The position numbers and the translations under genes were made by a program. The notes under the pieces are model-generated. The model worked only from the letters and a program-made list of their open reading frames with translations, was not told the origin of the DNA and searched no databases. Shown piece by piece: positions 39,956-48,900 of a stretch of 64,000 nt of DNA (position 1 is its first letter; each line of letters opens with the position of its first letter). The stretch lies in NCBI GenBank assembly GCA_041394885.1, contig JAWKHI010000003.1, positions 186,001 to 250,000 on the forward strand, in the 5' to 3' direction. Origin of the DNA: DSOI01 sp041394885. GTDB lineage: Bacteria; Acidobacteriota; Terriglobia; Bryobacterales; Bryobacteraceae.

Positions 39956-40002
39956 TTGACGGTCAATTGGCATTGACAGGGACCACCGCCACGCCGTATT
40001 CT
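39956..40002 (+). promoter_or_regulatory. Promoter candidate for imuA-imuB with an 11-bp palindrome
   Basis: TTGACA at 39973-39978 and TATTCT at 39997-40002 (spacing 18) form a likely sigma-70 promoter 27 bp before the ATG of imuA. Directly upstream, TTGACGGTCAA at 39956-39966 is a perfect palindrome and could bind a DNA-damage repressor. It does not match the LexA boxes I know well. Confidence 0.45.
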
Positions 40003-40028
40003 AGGCGAAGAAAAGGCGAACACATAAT

Positions 40029-40727
40029 ATGGCGGCGTCCCCAGTCCTTTCTGCCGCGCTCCTGGCGAGCGCCCGGCCCTTGCACCTCCCGCTGATCGCG
40101 CCGGTGGGGCTTGCTTTTCCGCGCGGGCGCATCTCTGAAATCCATGGCGCGCCCTCCTCCGGACGCACCAGTCTGCTGTTCAACGCGCTGGCGCAAGCGA
40201 CGGCGCAGGAAGGGGACCTATGCGCGCTCGTGGATTCCACCGACGCCTTCGACCCTGACTCGGCCGCGGCGGGCGGCGTACAGCTCAACCGACTGTTGTG
40301 GATCCGCTGCGAACAGGCGCAAGGCCGTGCTCCTCTGGTTGCGGGAGGGCGCTTCGTGCGACCGCTCGAAAAGGCTTTTCGCGCGGTGGACCTGCTGCTG
40401 CAGGCCAACGGTTTTGGGGTTGTGGTGCTCGACATGGCCGATGTGGATGCGCGCGCAGCCGATCGGGTGCCGTTGAACTACTGGTACCGGTTCCGGCGCG
40501 CGGTGGAGCAGACGCGGACGGCGTTGCTGGTGATCACGGAGAAACCGCAGGCGCGCCAATGCGCGGCGTTTTCGGTGGAGGCGCAGCGGCGCGGGGAGGA
40601 ATGGTCCGGCGTGGCAGGCTGCTCGCGGACGCTCGACGGCGTGGAACTCCATTTTGAACCGCGCAAGCCGCCGGGATCGGCGCGGGCGTCGATGCCGGCG
40701 CGGATGCCGATTGCGGCAGGCGGGTAA
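40029..40727 (+). CDS. imuA: ImuA-like RecA-fold protein
   Basis: 232 residues. A RecA-like fold is suggested by GAPSSGRTSLLFNALAQATA (a Walker-A-type loop reading GAPSSGRT, with Arg in place of the usual Lys) and by GFGVVVLDMADVDARAADRV (Walker B strand). LLVITEKPQARQCAAF follows. ImuA proteins (SulA-related, RecA-like) help the ImuB-DnaE2 mutasome during translesion synthesis. The identity rests mainly on the imuB gene 12 bp downstream. The C-terminal region is basic and proline-rich, probably disordered. Confidence 0.75.
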   Translation: MAASPVLSAALLASARPLHLPLIAPVGLAFPRGRISEIHGAPSSGRTSLLFNALAQATAQEGDLCALVDSTDAFDPDSAAAGGVQLNRLLWIRCEQAQGRAPLVAGGRFVRPLEKAFRAVDLLLQANGFGVVVLDMADVDARAADRVPLNYWYRFRRAVEQTRTALLVITEKPQARQCAAFSVEAQRRGEEWSGVAGCSRTLDGVELHFEPRKPPGSARASMPARMPIAAGG

Positions 40728-40739
40728 AAGGCGCAGCCG

Positions 40740-41978
40740 GTGTACGCGTGCATACATGCGCCGGGGATCGCGGAGTCCGGCATTGCGAGCGAATTTTCTC
40801 CACGCGTGGAAGAGATCGACGCCGCGACGGTGGTGCTCGACGTTGGAGGGATGGAACGGCTGCTCGGGTCTCCGCGCCGGATCGCCGAGCTGATCGCGGC
40901 GAAAGCGGGTCCGAACGCCAACATCGCACTGGCGGCCAATCGCAATGCGGCTATCCACGCGGCGCGGGGCTATGCGGGTATCGTCGTCATACCGCGCGGA
41001 GAAGAAGCTGCGCGGCTGGGTGCGCTGCCGGTCAATCTGATTGCCACGACGAGCGATGTGATTGAAACGCTGGCGCATTGGGGAATCGGGACCTTTCGTG
41101 AGTTGGCGGCGCTTCCGGAAACCGGGTTGGCGGAGCGGTTTGGGCAGGAAGGCGCGCGGATCCGCAAGCTTGCTCTTGGCGAGGCTTCCGCGCCCTTATG
41201 GCCGGACCGGGCCGAGCCGGAATGGATGGAATCGATGGAACTCGAGCATCCGGTGGAACTGCTCGAGCCGCTGTCGTTCCTTCTTTCGAACTTACTGACA
41301 CGGTTATGCGATCGCCTGGCCTCGCATGGGCTGGCGCTGCTCGAGTTACATCTCGCGTTGCGGCTGGAAGGCGGCGGCGTGCATGAGCGGCGCATGCGAT
41401 TGCCTGTGCCGATGCGCAATCCGGTGGCGTTTCTGAAGCTGCTGTCGCTCGACTTGGACGCGCATCCGCCGGGCGCGCCGGTACTGGGGGTATCGATCGC
41501 GGCCGAACCGGCCAAGCCGCGCGCGCTCCAGGAAGGCCTGTTTCTTCCGCCGGCGCCGGAGCCGGAGAAACTGGAGCTGACGTTGAAGCGGATCCGCGCG
41601 ATAGTGGGCGAGGAGAACGTGGGGTCGCCGGCGTTGGTGGACACGCACCGTCCGGGTGCTTTCCGGGTGGCGCAGCCGTTCGAGGGGACAAAAACCGATC
41701 TGCTACCGCCACCGGCGACGCTGGCGGTGCGCCGTTTCCGGCCTCCTGTGGCGGCGCAGGTGACGCCGGCCGGTGGACCGCCGGCCCGATTGCGCGCGGC
41801 CCAAATCGAAGGAGATGTCGTTGCCGTGGCCGGGCCCTGGCGGACGTCGGGGGACTGGTGGACGGCGTCGCCGTGGGCGCGCGATGACTGGGATCTGGCG
41901 TTGAGCGACGGAGCGCTGTATCGGGTTTACCGGGAGTTCTTCAGCGGACGTTGGTTCGTGGATGGGAGGTATGATTGA
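40740..41978 (+). CDS. imuB: ImuB-like inactive Y-family polymerase
   Basis: 412 residues from a GTG at 40740. The N-terminus reads MYACIHAPGIAESGIASEFS followed by RVEEIDAATVVLDVGGMERL, the palm-domain region of Y-family enzymes in which ImuB lacks the metal-binding carboxylates. A helix-hairpin-helix part (WGIGTFRELAALPETGLAER) and a little-finger region follow. The C-terminus (SGDWWTASPWARDDWDLALS, YRVYREFFSGRWFVDGRYD) is the conserved ImuB tail that contacts partners. ImuB is the hub linking ImuA, DnaE2 and the beta clamp during SOS mutagenesis. In most genomes dnaE2 follows, but here two cupin genes come next, so the third member must be elsewhere. Confidence 0.8.
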   Translation: MYACIHAPGIAESGIASEFSPRVEEIDAATVVLDVGGMERLLGSPRRIAELIAAKAGPNANIALAANRNAAIHAARGYAGIVVIPRGEEAARLGALPVNLIATTSDVIETLAHWGIGTFRELAALPETGLAERFGQEGARIRKLALGEASAPLWPDRAEPEWMESMELEHPVELLEPLSFLLSNLLTRLCDRLASHGLALLELHLALRLEGGGVHERRMRLPVPMRNPVAFLKLLSLDLDAHPPGAPVLGVSIAAEPAKPRALQEGLFLPPAPEPEKLELTLKRIRAIVGEENVGSPALVDTHRPGAFRVAQPFEGTKTDLLPPPATLAVRRFRPPVAAQVTPAGGPPARLRAAQIEGDVVAVAGPWRTSGDWWTASPWARDDWDLALSDGALYRVYREFFSGRWFVDGRYD

Positions 41979-41984
41979 TGGCGT

Positions 41985-42395
41985 ATGAAATTCCTGGTAT
42001 CCGCATTCGCGCTTTTGCTGGCCACGGCGATGGGCGCCGGCGAGAAGTCATTTCTCGTCCAGGCCAACCGGGTTGCATGGGAGCCGATCACGCCTCCCGG
42101 TGCGCCGCCCGGATTGATGCAGCGGCTGCTGCACGATAACAAAGACAAGCAAATCTCATCGGCGATCGTGAAGTTTCCCAAGGGCTATGTGGAGCCGCGT
42201 CACTATCACACCAAGTGCGGCCACTCCATCTATGTGCTGAAAGGGCGCATCCAGGCGCCGGGCACGGTGTGGACTCCGGGCAGCTTCCACTATGCGGCGG
42301 TGATGGAGGCGCATGGTCCGCTGGAGGCGCTGGAGGAATCGGAAATCCTGTTCTACACCGACGGCCCGTTCGATTATCACGTGGAGAAAAAATGA
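41985..42395 (+). CDS. Secreted single-cupin protein
   Basis: 136 residues with a signal peptide (MKFLVSAFALLLATAMGAG). One cupin barrel is visible: FPKGYVEPRHYHTKCGHSIYVLKGRIQAPG (metal histidines in HYH plus an acidic strand), then VWTPGSFHYAAVMEAHGP. It ends FDYHVEKK, and its stop overlaps the start of the next gene (ATGA), so the two cupins are cotranslated. No enzyme class can be assigned; secreted cupins of this sort may bind or cleave a small phenolic or sugar acid. Confidence 0.75.
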   Translation: MKFLVSAFALLLATAMGAGEKSFLVQANRVAWEPITPPGAPPGLMQRLLHDNKDKQISSAIVKFPKGYVEPRHYHTKCGHSIYVLKGRIQAPGTVWTPGSFHYAAVMEAHGPLEALEESEILFYTDGPFDYHVEKK

Positions 42396-43258
42396 AACGC
42401 ACGATCCTAATCGCCCTGCTCACGATGCCGCTGCTGGCACGGGATCCGCTACCGCAGCGGATCGCCCATATGGACGCGAGCAAGTTCCGCAAAGCTAAGG
42501 CGGTGCACGAAGGCGCGGGCGAACTGCACTACATGGGGCTTTTCGACGCGCAGACGTTCAACACGAATTTCATCTTTTTGCATCGCGGCGAACTGCAGCC
42601 GGGTGGGGGGATCGGCCATCACTTCCACAACCACATGGAAGAGATGTTCGTGATCCTCGACGGCGAAGCGCAGTTCACCATTGACGGACGGACATCGTTG
42701 CTGAAGGGTCCAGCGGGCGCGCCGTGCCGGATGGGGCATTCCCACGGTATCTACAACCACACGGATAAACCGGTCCAATGGATGAACATCGCGGTGGGCA
42801 CGATCAAGGGAAAGTACGACGCCACAAATCTAGATGACGATCGGGTGGGTGCGCCGCTCGATGCCAAGCCGGTTTTCATCACCATGAAACTCGACAAAGC
42901 GCTGCTCAAGCAGACGGACGGTTTCCATGGAGGCGGCGGGGCGATTCGTTATCGCCGCGCGCTGCTGCCGGAAGTTTTCTATACCAACTGGTCCTATGTG
43001 GACCATGTGATCGTCCCGCCGGGCGGCTCCACAGGCGGCCATCGGCACGAGGGGGTCGAGGAGTTTTATTACGTGATCGGCGGAAAGGGGAAGGTGAAGG
43101 TGGGGCAGGAGTCGGCGCCGGTGGGTAAAGACGACGCGGTGCCGGTTTTTCTCAATGAGGCACACTCATTCGAGAACACGGGGACCGAGGATCTGGAAAT
43201 GATGGTGGTGGGTGTGGCGCGGGCGAAGTGGGCGATCGATGGAGTTGGGGTGCGGTAG
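42392..43258 (+). CDS. Secreted bicupin protein
   Basis: 288 residues from the ATG at 42392 that overlaps the previous stop (ATGA). A signal peptide (MKRTILIALLTMPLLA) precedes two cupin domains. The first has GGIGHHFHNHMEEMFVILDG, AQFTIDGRTSLLKG and GHSHGIYNHTDKPVQWMNIA. The second has GGSTGGHRHEGVEEFYYVIG, KGKVKVGQESAPVGKDDAVP and AHSFENTGTEDLEMMVVG. Each has the HxH...E metal set, so both could hold a metal. Together with the preceding single cupin this gives three barrels from one transcript. Substrate unknown. Confidence 0.8.
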   Translation: MKRTILIALLTMPLLARDPLPQRIAHMDASKFRKAKAVHEGAGELHYMGLFDAQTFNTNFIFLHRGELQPGGGIGHHFHNHMEEMFVILDGEAQFTIDGRTSLLKGPAGAPCRMGHSHGIYNHTDKPVQWMNIAVGTIKGKYDATNLDDDRVGAPLDAKPVFITMKLDKALLKQTDGFHGGGGAIRYRRALLPEVFYTNWSYVDHVIVPPGGSTGGHRHEGVEEFYYVIGGKGKVKVGQESAPVGKDDAVPVFLNEAHSFENTGTEDLEMMVVGVARAKWAIDGVGVR

Positions 43259-43558
43259 AAGGGAGCGAATGTCGGCACGATTCGAACGGCTGCTGTCGTT
43301 CCGGAAATCCTTACTCCGGTTGGCCCGCTCCCCCGTCAATTCGGCAGAACATCCTCTTTCGGCGGGTCCGCCAACACGGCACGCAGGGCACGGGTCTGGG
43401 CATCGCTACGCAATCGAGCGATGGCTGCGATGTTTTTGCGATCGCCCCGGCGCAGCGCACAGTAACCCGGCGGCCAGAATGGTCAAAAGCGATCTCGTGC
43501 CGATGATGGGTGAAACGCTCGCCGCCGTATCGTCACTATGATAGATCGGAGACCCGAT
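43259..43558. other. Gap without a confident gene
   Basis: No frame here looks like a recognised protein. On the minus strand a short frame (about 43325-43430, ending KEDVLPN) has the composition of a protein end, but it lacks a start and a family. The last 20 bp hold the ribosome site (GGAG) of the next gene. There is no obvious terminator. Confidence 0.4.
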
Positions 43559-44824
43559 ATGGCCAAGAAGAAAAACCCCATTCGTCCTGTCATCGTCACC
43601 TACCGGTCGCTTGCTCAAGCCGGCCGAATGATCGAGGAGGTGGCCGCCGGGGGCCAGGAAGAGTCGCTGGTTCCGGTGAAGCCCGGCGAGCGGACGCGGA
43701 TGCTCGCGCAGGTGAGCCACGCCATGCAGACGCTGCAGGAAGCGGAGAGTAAGGGCGGGGTGATGATCAGCGTGCAGGACAAAGCGGCGTCGCTGCTGCA
43801 GAGCCACCTTGCCCGCGAAGCGGCCAAAGCCGGCCAACTCGATCCGGCCGAAGCCGGGGGACTCGAAGCGAAGTTCGACGAGCGCGACCTGGCCGGTTGG
43901 ATCGGCAGCTTCTTTACATGGTGGCAACGGATCCGGCCGCACAAGCTGATCGCCGGCGATGAGACGCCGGGCACGATTCCCAACACCGCTCGTCTGGCGC
44001 TGTTCGCCGACTGGGCCACGGGCATGTACGGCGCGCCGGTGATCCAGCAGAGCATTCAGAATGACGCGCGTGGATTTCAACTGGTGATGCACCTGGGCGA
44101 CACATACTACTCGGGCGACGACGATGAGATCGCCGAGCGGCTGCTCGATTTCTTCCCCCGCCCGGCCGGCGCGCTCACGCGCACGCTCAACGGCAATCAC
44201 GAAATGTATACCGGCGGCAAAGCATACTTTCGCAAGGCGCTGCCGGCGCTGGGCCAATCGGCGAGTTACTTCGCGCTGCAGAACGATCACTGGCTGCTGT
44301 TGGGGCTCGACACCGCGCACAGCGATCATGATCTCGCCCCGGCGCAGTCGGACTGGGTCCACCGCATGGTGGCTAATGCCGGAGACCGGCGGGTGATCCT
44401 GTTCAGCCACCATCAGCCCATTTCACTTCTCGAGCGGCAGGGCCCGAGGCTGCAGGAAAAACTTGGGGATCTGCTGGACTCGCAGCGCATCTTTGCGTGG
44501 TATTGGGGGCATGAGCACCGGTTGTTCCTACATGACAAGCATCCTCTATGGGGCATGCACGGACGCTGCATCGGGCACGGCGGTTTTCCCTATTTCCGGG
44601 ACAACGTGGTGGCCGCCACGGCGACGCCGCAATTCTTCCGGCTGGAGAGCCGGAATCTGGTGCCGGGAGGCGAGATCCTGACGGGACCGAATCCGTATGT
44701 GGAGGGCCATGAGAGCGAGTACGGTCCGCATGGGTATGTGGCGCTCGAACTCGACGGCGCGGGCGCGCACGAAGTCTGCCACGATGCCGATGGAACGGTG
44801 CTGCGCGAACAGGAACTGGTGTGA
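43559..44824 (+). CDS. Calcineurin-like metallophosphoesterase
   Basis: 421 residues from the ATG at 43559; an ATG at 43538 would add seven residues without a ribosome site. The N-terminal 130 residues (MAKKKNPIRPVIVTYRSLAQ, SLLQSHLAREAAKAGQLDPA) are helical and unassigned. The phosphoesterase domain has metal motifs LFADWATGM (in place of the usual GDxH start), VMHLGDTYYSGDDDEI, LNGNHEMYTGG (GNHE), ILFSHHQPISLLE and YWGHEHRLFLHD (GHEH). It probably hydrolyses a phosphodiester or nucleotide, and there is no signal peptide. The gene is followed one nt after its stop by a protease gene with a similar basic start, so the two act or are expressed together. Confidence 0.85.
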   Translation: MAKKKNPIRPVIVTYRSLAQAGRMIEEVAAGGQEESLVPVKPGERTRMLAQVSHAMQTLQEAESKGGVMISVQDKAASLLQSHLAREAAKAGQLDPAEAGGLEAKFDERDLAGWIGSFFTWWQRIRPHKLIAGDETPGTIPNTARLALFADWATGMYGAPVIQQSIQNDARGFQLVMHLGDTYYSGDDDEIAERLLDFFPRPAGALTRTLNGNHEMYTGGKAYFRKALPALGQSASYFALQNDHWLLLGLDTAHSDHDLAPAQSDWVHRMVANAGDRRVILFSHHQPISLLERQGPRLQEKLGDLLDSQRIFAWYWGHEHRLFLHDKHPLWGMHGRCIGHGGFPYFRDNVVAATATPQFFRLESRNLVPGGEILTGPNPYVEGHESEYGPHGYVALELDGAGAHEVCHDADGTVLREQELV

Positions 44825-44825
44825 G

Positions 44826-45968
44826 ATGGCGACGAAGAAGGCGGACACCACCGTTGGATATGCCCTGCGGGTGCTGGGTAACCTGAACAAGTTCGAAGAA
44901 AGGGTTCGTGACACGCCGGTTCTCGAACTGCTGAGTCCGGTGAGGAAGCAGCCCTTGCCGGATGAAGGCGAACTGGAATTGCTGGGCGGAGGGTTGGAAG
45001 GCATTGGCGGCCTGGAGATGGCCGGTCCCGTGGGCGAAGACGATTTTGACCTTCCGGGCGGTGAGTCACCCGAACTGGCGGCCGAGCGCCGCCGGGTTGT
45101 GGAAGCGGGGCGCAAGGCGGTCACCAAGCTCAAGAAGTCCGGCCGCTCGGTAGAGCTGACGCCGGACGAAGAGCAGGGGCTGGAAGCAATTATCCTGCTC
45201 ACGGAGCGCCCGGCGATCCTGATTCAGGACGGGCAGTTCCTGCCGCCGCCGCAGGAATGGAAGAAGCTCGAGGGAGTGCGGGCGCAGATCGAAGCCAATC
45301 TCCCGCGCATTGGCCGCATCGAGTTGGACGGCCATCCTTCCATGGAATGGATCGGGACGGGGTTTCTGGTTGCCGACACCGTGGTGATGACCAATCGGCA
45401 CGTGGCGAAAGTGTTCTGCAAGCAGTCGGGCAAGAAATGGGTGTTCGAGCCGGGGATGACGCCGCGCATCGATTACAACGAGGAACTGGGCGCCACCAGG
45501 CCTGCCGAGTTCGCCATCACGGGCGTTGTGGGGATTCACGAGAAGTACGACATGGCGCTGCTCACCGTTTCCCGCAAGGGAAGCAAATCGGCCCAGGCGC
45601 CGGACGCGCTGCCGGTGGCCAAGGAGCCGGAACTGGTTAAGAAGCGCGAGGTATACGTGGTGGGGTACCCAGCGGCGGACCCTTACCGGAACGATCCGGA
45701 AAACATGCGCCGCATCTTCAGCGGCATCTACAACGTGAAGCGTCTCCAGCCGGGCGGGCTGATGACCATCGATGCGAACCTGCCCATTCTGCAGCATGAC
45801 TGCTCGACCCTTGGCGGCAACTCCGGATCCTGCGTGATCGATCTCGAAACGCATCAGGTGGTGGGCCTGCATTTTGGCGGACGCTACCGGCAGGCCAATT
45901 CGGCCGTTGTGCTTTCGCGGCTGATCAAGGATCCGCTGGTGAAGAAGGCGAAGATCGCGTTCGCGTAA
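44826..45968 (+). CDS. Trypsin-like serine protease with unusual N-terminal region
   Basis: 380 residues from the ATG at 44826. The N-terminal 160 residues are acidic and helical (MATKKADTTVGYALRVLGNL, LPDEGELELLGGGLEGIGGL) with no signal peptide. The protease has the chymotrypsin-fold triad: His in MTNRHVAKVF, Asp in HEKYDMALLTVS and Ser in STLGGNSGSCVIDLETHQVV, all intact. The block MEWIGTGFLVADTVVMTNRH is typical of bacterial trypsin-like peptidases. A cytoplasmic trypsin-like peptidase suggests regulated cleavage of an internal target. It follows the metallophosphoesterase by 1 bp and ends inside a perfect hairpin. Confidence 0.85.
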   Translation: MATKKADTTVGYALRVLGNLNKFEERVRDTPVLELLSPVRKQPLPDEGELELLGGGLEGIGGLEMAGPVGEDDFDLPGGESPELAAERRRVVEAGRKAVTKLKKSGRSVELTPDEEQGLEAIILLTERPAILIQDGQFLPPPQEWKKLEGVRAQIEANLPRIGRIELDGHPSMEWIGTGFLVADTVVMTNRHVAKVFCKQSGKKWVFEPGMTPRIDYNEELGATRPAEFAITGVVGIHEKYDMALLTVSRKGSKSAQAPDALPVAKEPELVKKREVYVVGYPAADPYRNDPENMRRIFSGIYNVKRLQPGGLMTIDANLPILQHDCSTLGGNSGSCVIDLETHQVVGLHFGGRYRQANSAVVLSRLIKDPLVKKAKIAFA

Positions 45969-45982
45969 GAGCGAACGCGATC
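45953..45982. terminator. Perfect 12-bp inverted repeat between convergent genes
   Basis: GATCGCGTTCGC (45953-45964), a 6-nt loop GTAAGA, then GCGAACGCGATC (45971-45982). It spans the protease stop codon and lies 4 bp from the end of the convergent giant gene. There is no T-tract, so it is a strong hairpin working as a bidirectional end or RNA stabiliser. Confidence 0.75.
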
Positions 45983-45986
45983 CCCG

Positions 45987-48900
45987 CTACTGGACGGTGA
46001 TGGTCCCCATCGCCTGCCATCCGGAATTATTTCCGAAAGTGTCGCGCGCGGCGGCATAGATCACACGATCCCCACCGAACGCCCCGTGGAATGACATATT
46101 CAGCACGAGCGTGAGTGTGTTTCCGGAGCCGAGGGCGGATGACCCCAGCGCGTTGATCGTACACTGGCTGTTACTGACCGAGCCTCCGCCCGGAATGACA
46201 ATTTGGCCGGCGAAAGGACCACCGGCGTCGCCGGCGTCGTTCACAAGGACGAGCGTGTTGGTGGCCCGCACGTAGGCAAGATAGCAAGCCTGACGGCCGT
46301 CGATCGCGTTGTTGATGAGGATATTCAAGATATCGAGCGCGGCGAAACCGGCTGTATCGGAAAACGACGTGGTTAGGGTCAGGGATGTGGCGGTGGACCG
46401 CGTGGGATTCAGATTGGTCACCGATGCCGGGTTGAACAAGGCGCCCGGCACGGTCCATACTGCTTTGGCGTGCCAGCCGCTGTTGTTGGCGGCGGCGTCT
46501 CTGGCTGCCACATACACGATTCGATTTCCGGCGAAGAAACTGGTGAAGCTGATATTCAGATTGAGCGTGAGCGTATCTCCGATGATCGTTGCCGACGATC
46601 CAGCCGCGCTGACGGTACACTGCCCGTTGGCGGCTACGCCCGAGCCGGGAATGGAGATGGTGCCAGCGAACGGGCCTCCCGCGTCTCCGTTGTTGTTCAC
46701 CAGGAACAGTGTCCCCGTGTTCACGCCCGAGGGGGCGAAGGCGATGTAACACCCGTTGCGTCCATCGATGGCGTTGTTGATCAGGACGTTCACCACGGAG
46801 AGGTCCGTGGCGCCGTTGGCGTCGCTGAAGGTGAAGGAGAACGTTTGGGCAAACCCGCTGCCGCTGGCGGGCGATGGAGCGCCCACCTGGGGCGTGAAGG
46901 CACTGCCGCCGCCACCGGGCGGGTCTTGGAAGATCGTGAACAATTGCCCGGCGACGGAAATGGTTCCGGCCCGCTGGACGACGCTGTTGTTGGCGTCGTA
47001 GATGAAAGTAGCCGAGCCGCTTCCTGAGCCTCCCGTACCGCTGGTGATGGTGATCCAGAAATCGTTGCTGGCCACAGACCACGCGCATCCGGGCGAAGTG
47101 GTGACGTTCACTTGTCCGGACCCGCCGAGGAAATCGGTGTTCAGTATCGTGGGGTTGATCGAATACGCGCATCCGGTTCCGGCCGATTGGATGACAGTGA
47201 GCGTCTTGTTGCCCACCACCACGGTTCCGGTTCGCGACGACGCGGTGGGATTGGGCGCCACGGAGTAGGTGAAGCTGCCGGGGCCGGAAAACTGAGATGA
47301 CGAGACGCTGATCCAGGGCACGCTGCTCGACGCGGTCCACGAACAGGCGAACGCGGTGCTGACCGACGCTGTTCCGGAACTTCCGACGTCGGGACTGATG
47401 ACGCCGGTAGGATTGATGAAGTAGGTGCAGAAGGGAAGCTGCTGAGCCTGGACAGGAATCAGCGACGACGCGGGTGAGGCCGCGCCGAACTGTCCTACGT
47501 TGTTGGCGCCCCATCCCCAAACGCCTTCGCTGCTGCCGAGCGCGAGGCTGTGAGCGAGGCCGCCGGCCACCGCGACCGTGCCGGCCAGATTCATCACCTG
47601 CGTGGGCACGCGTTTGGAGACGGTACTGTTGTCGCCCAGTTGCCCGCTCGAATTCAGGCCCCAGGCCCAGGCCGAGCCATCCGATCTGGTGGCGAGGCTA
47701 TGATTATCGGCGGCGGCGATCCCCACCACCTGCGTCAACCCGCTGACGCGGACGCGATCGGCGCGATTGCTGGTGCTGCCGTCGCCCAATTGCCCGTTGC
47801 CGTTATAGCCCCAGGCCCAAACCGTGCCGTCGCTGCGCAAGGCGAGGGAGTGGTCCGTACCGGCGGCAATCGCGATGATGTTGGCAAGTCCAATTACCTG
47901 GACGGGCGCGTTCCGGTTGGCGAATGTGTGGTCGCCAAGCTGTCCGATATTGTTGAGTCCCCAGGCCCAAACGGTGCCGTCATTCTTCAGGGCGAGGCTA
48001 AAGCGTTCGCCCGCCGCCACCATGGTAATGCCCGTCAAGCCGGATACCTGCACGGGCGAATTCCTGGTGATGTTGGTGCTGTCGCCTAATTGCCCTTCGG
48101 AATTGAGTCCCCAGGCCCAGGCGGTGCCGTCGCTCTTCACGGCGAGGCTATGAAATCCGCCGGCCGCCACCCACATCACGTCCGCGAGCGCAGTTACTTG
48201 CACCGATGTGAGCTGCTGGAGATTATTTCCGATTCCCAACTGGCCGGACGAATTGCTGCCCCAACTGCGCACGGTGCCGTCGGTCTTCACCGCTAGCCCG
48301 TGTGTCCATCCAGCCGAGGCCTGCTGCGCGCCGGCCACGCCCAGCACGAGGCCGGGCGTACTGCGATCGGTGGTGGAACCGTCACCCAACTGGCCTGCCT
48401 GATTACGACCCCATGCCAGCACCGCACCGTCGGTGCGAACGACCATTCCGTGGTCGCGGCTGGCGGTGATGCGGCGTCCGCGCGATTCGAGCGTCACGGG
48501 AGGAAAAATGCCAGAGGCGCAGGCGTTGACCGCGGCAGGAGTTGCGGTTCCACCCAACCCGCCGTTGCCCAAGGCGCCGTTCCCGTTGCCGCCCCAGGCA
48601 AACAGAGAACCGTCGCTCTTCACGGCCAGGCTGTGCCCGGCGCCGCCGGCGACTCCGGAGACGCCGGTCAATCCGCCCACGACACCGGGCGTGGATCGGC
48701 TGTTGGTGGAGCCATCGCCCATTTGCCCGCTGGTGCCGAGGCCCCATGTCCACGCCGCGCCGGTGCTCTGCACGGCGAGACTGTGATAGGAGCCGGCGCC
48801 GATGGCCACGACGCTGCCGAGCGACACGGCCTGCACCGGCGCCGAACGGTTGGTGGTGGAGCCATCGCCCAACTGGCCGAACCCGTTGAAGCCCCACGCC

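Noticed and set aside
43406..44413. Minus-strand frame of 335 codons over the metallophosphoesterase
   Set aside because: It runs antisense to a gene with clear GNHE and GHEH motifs and has no family similarity.
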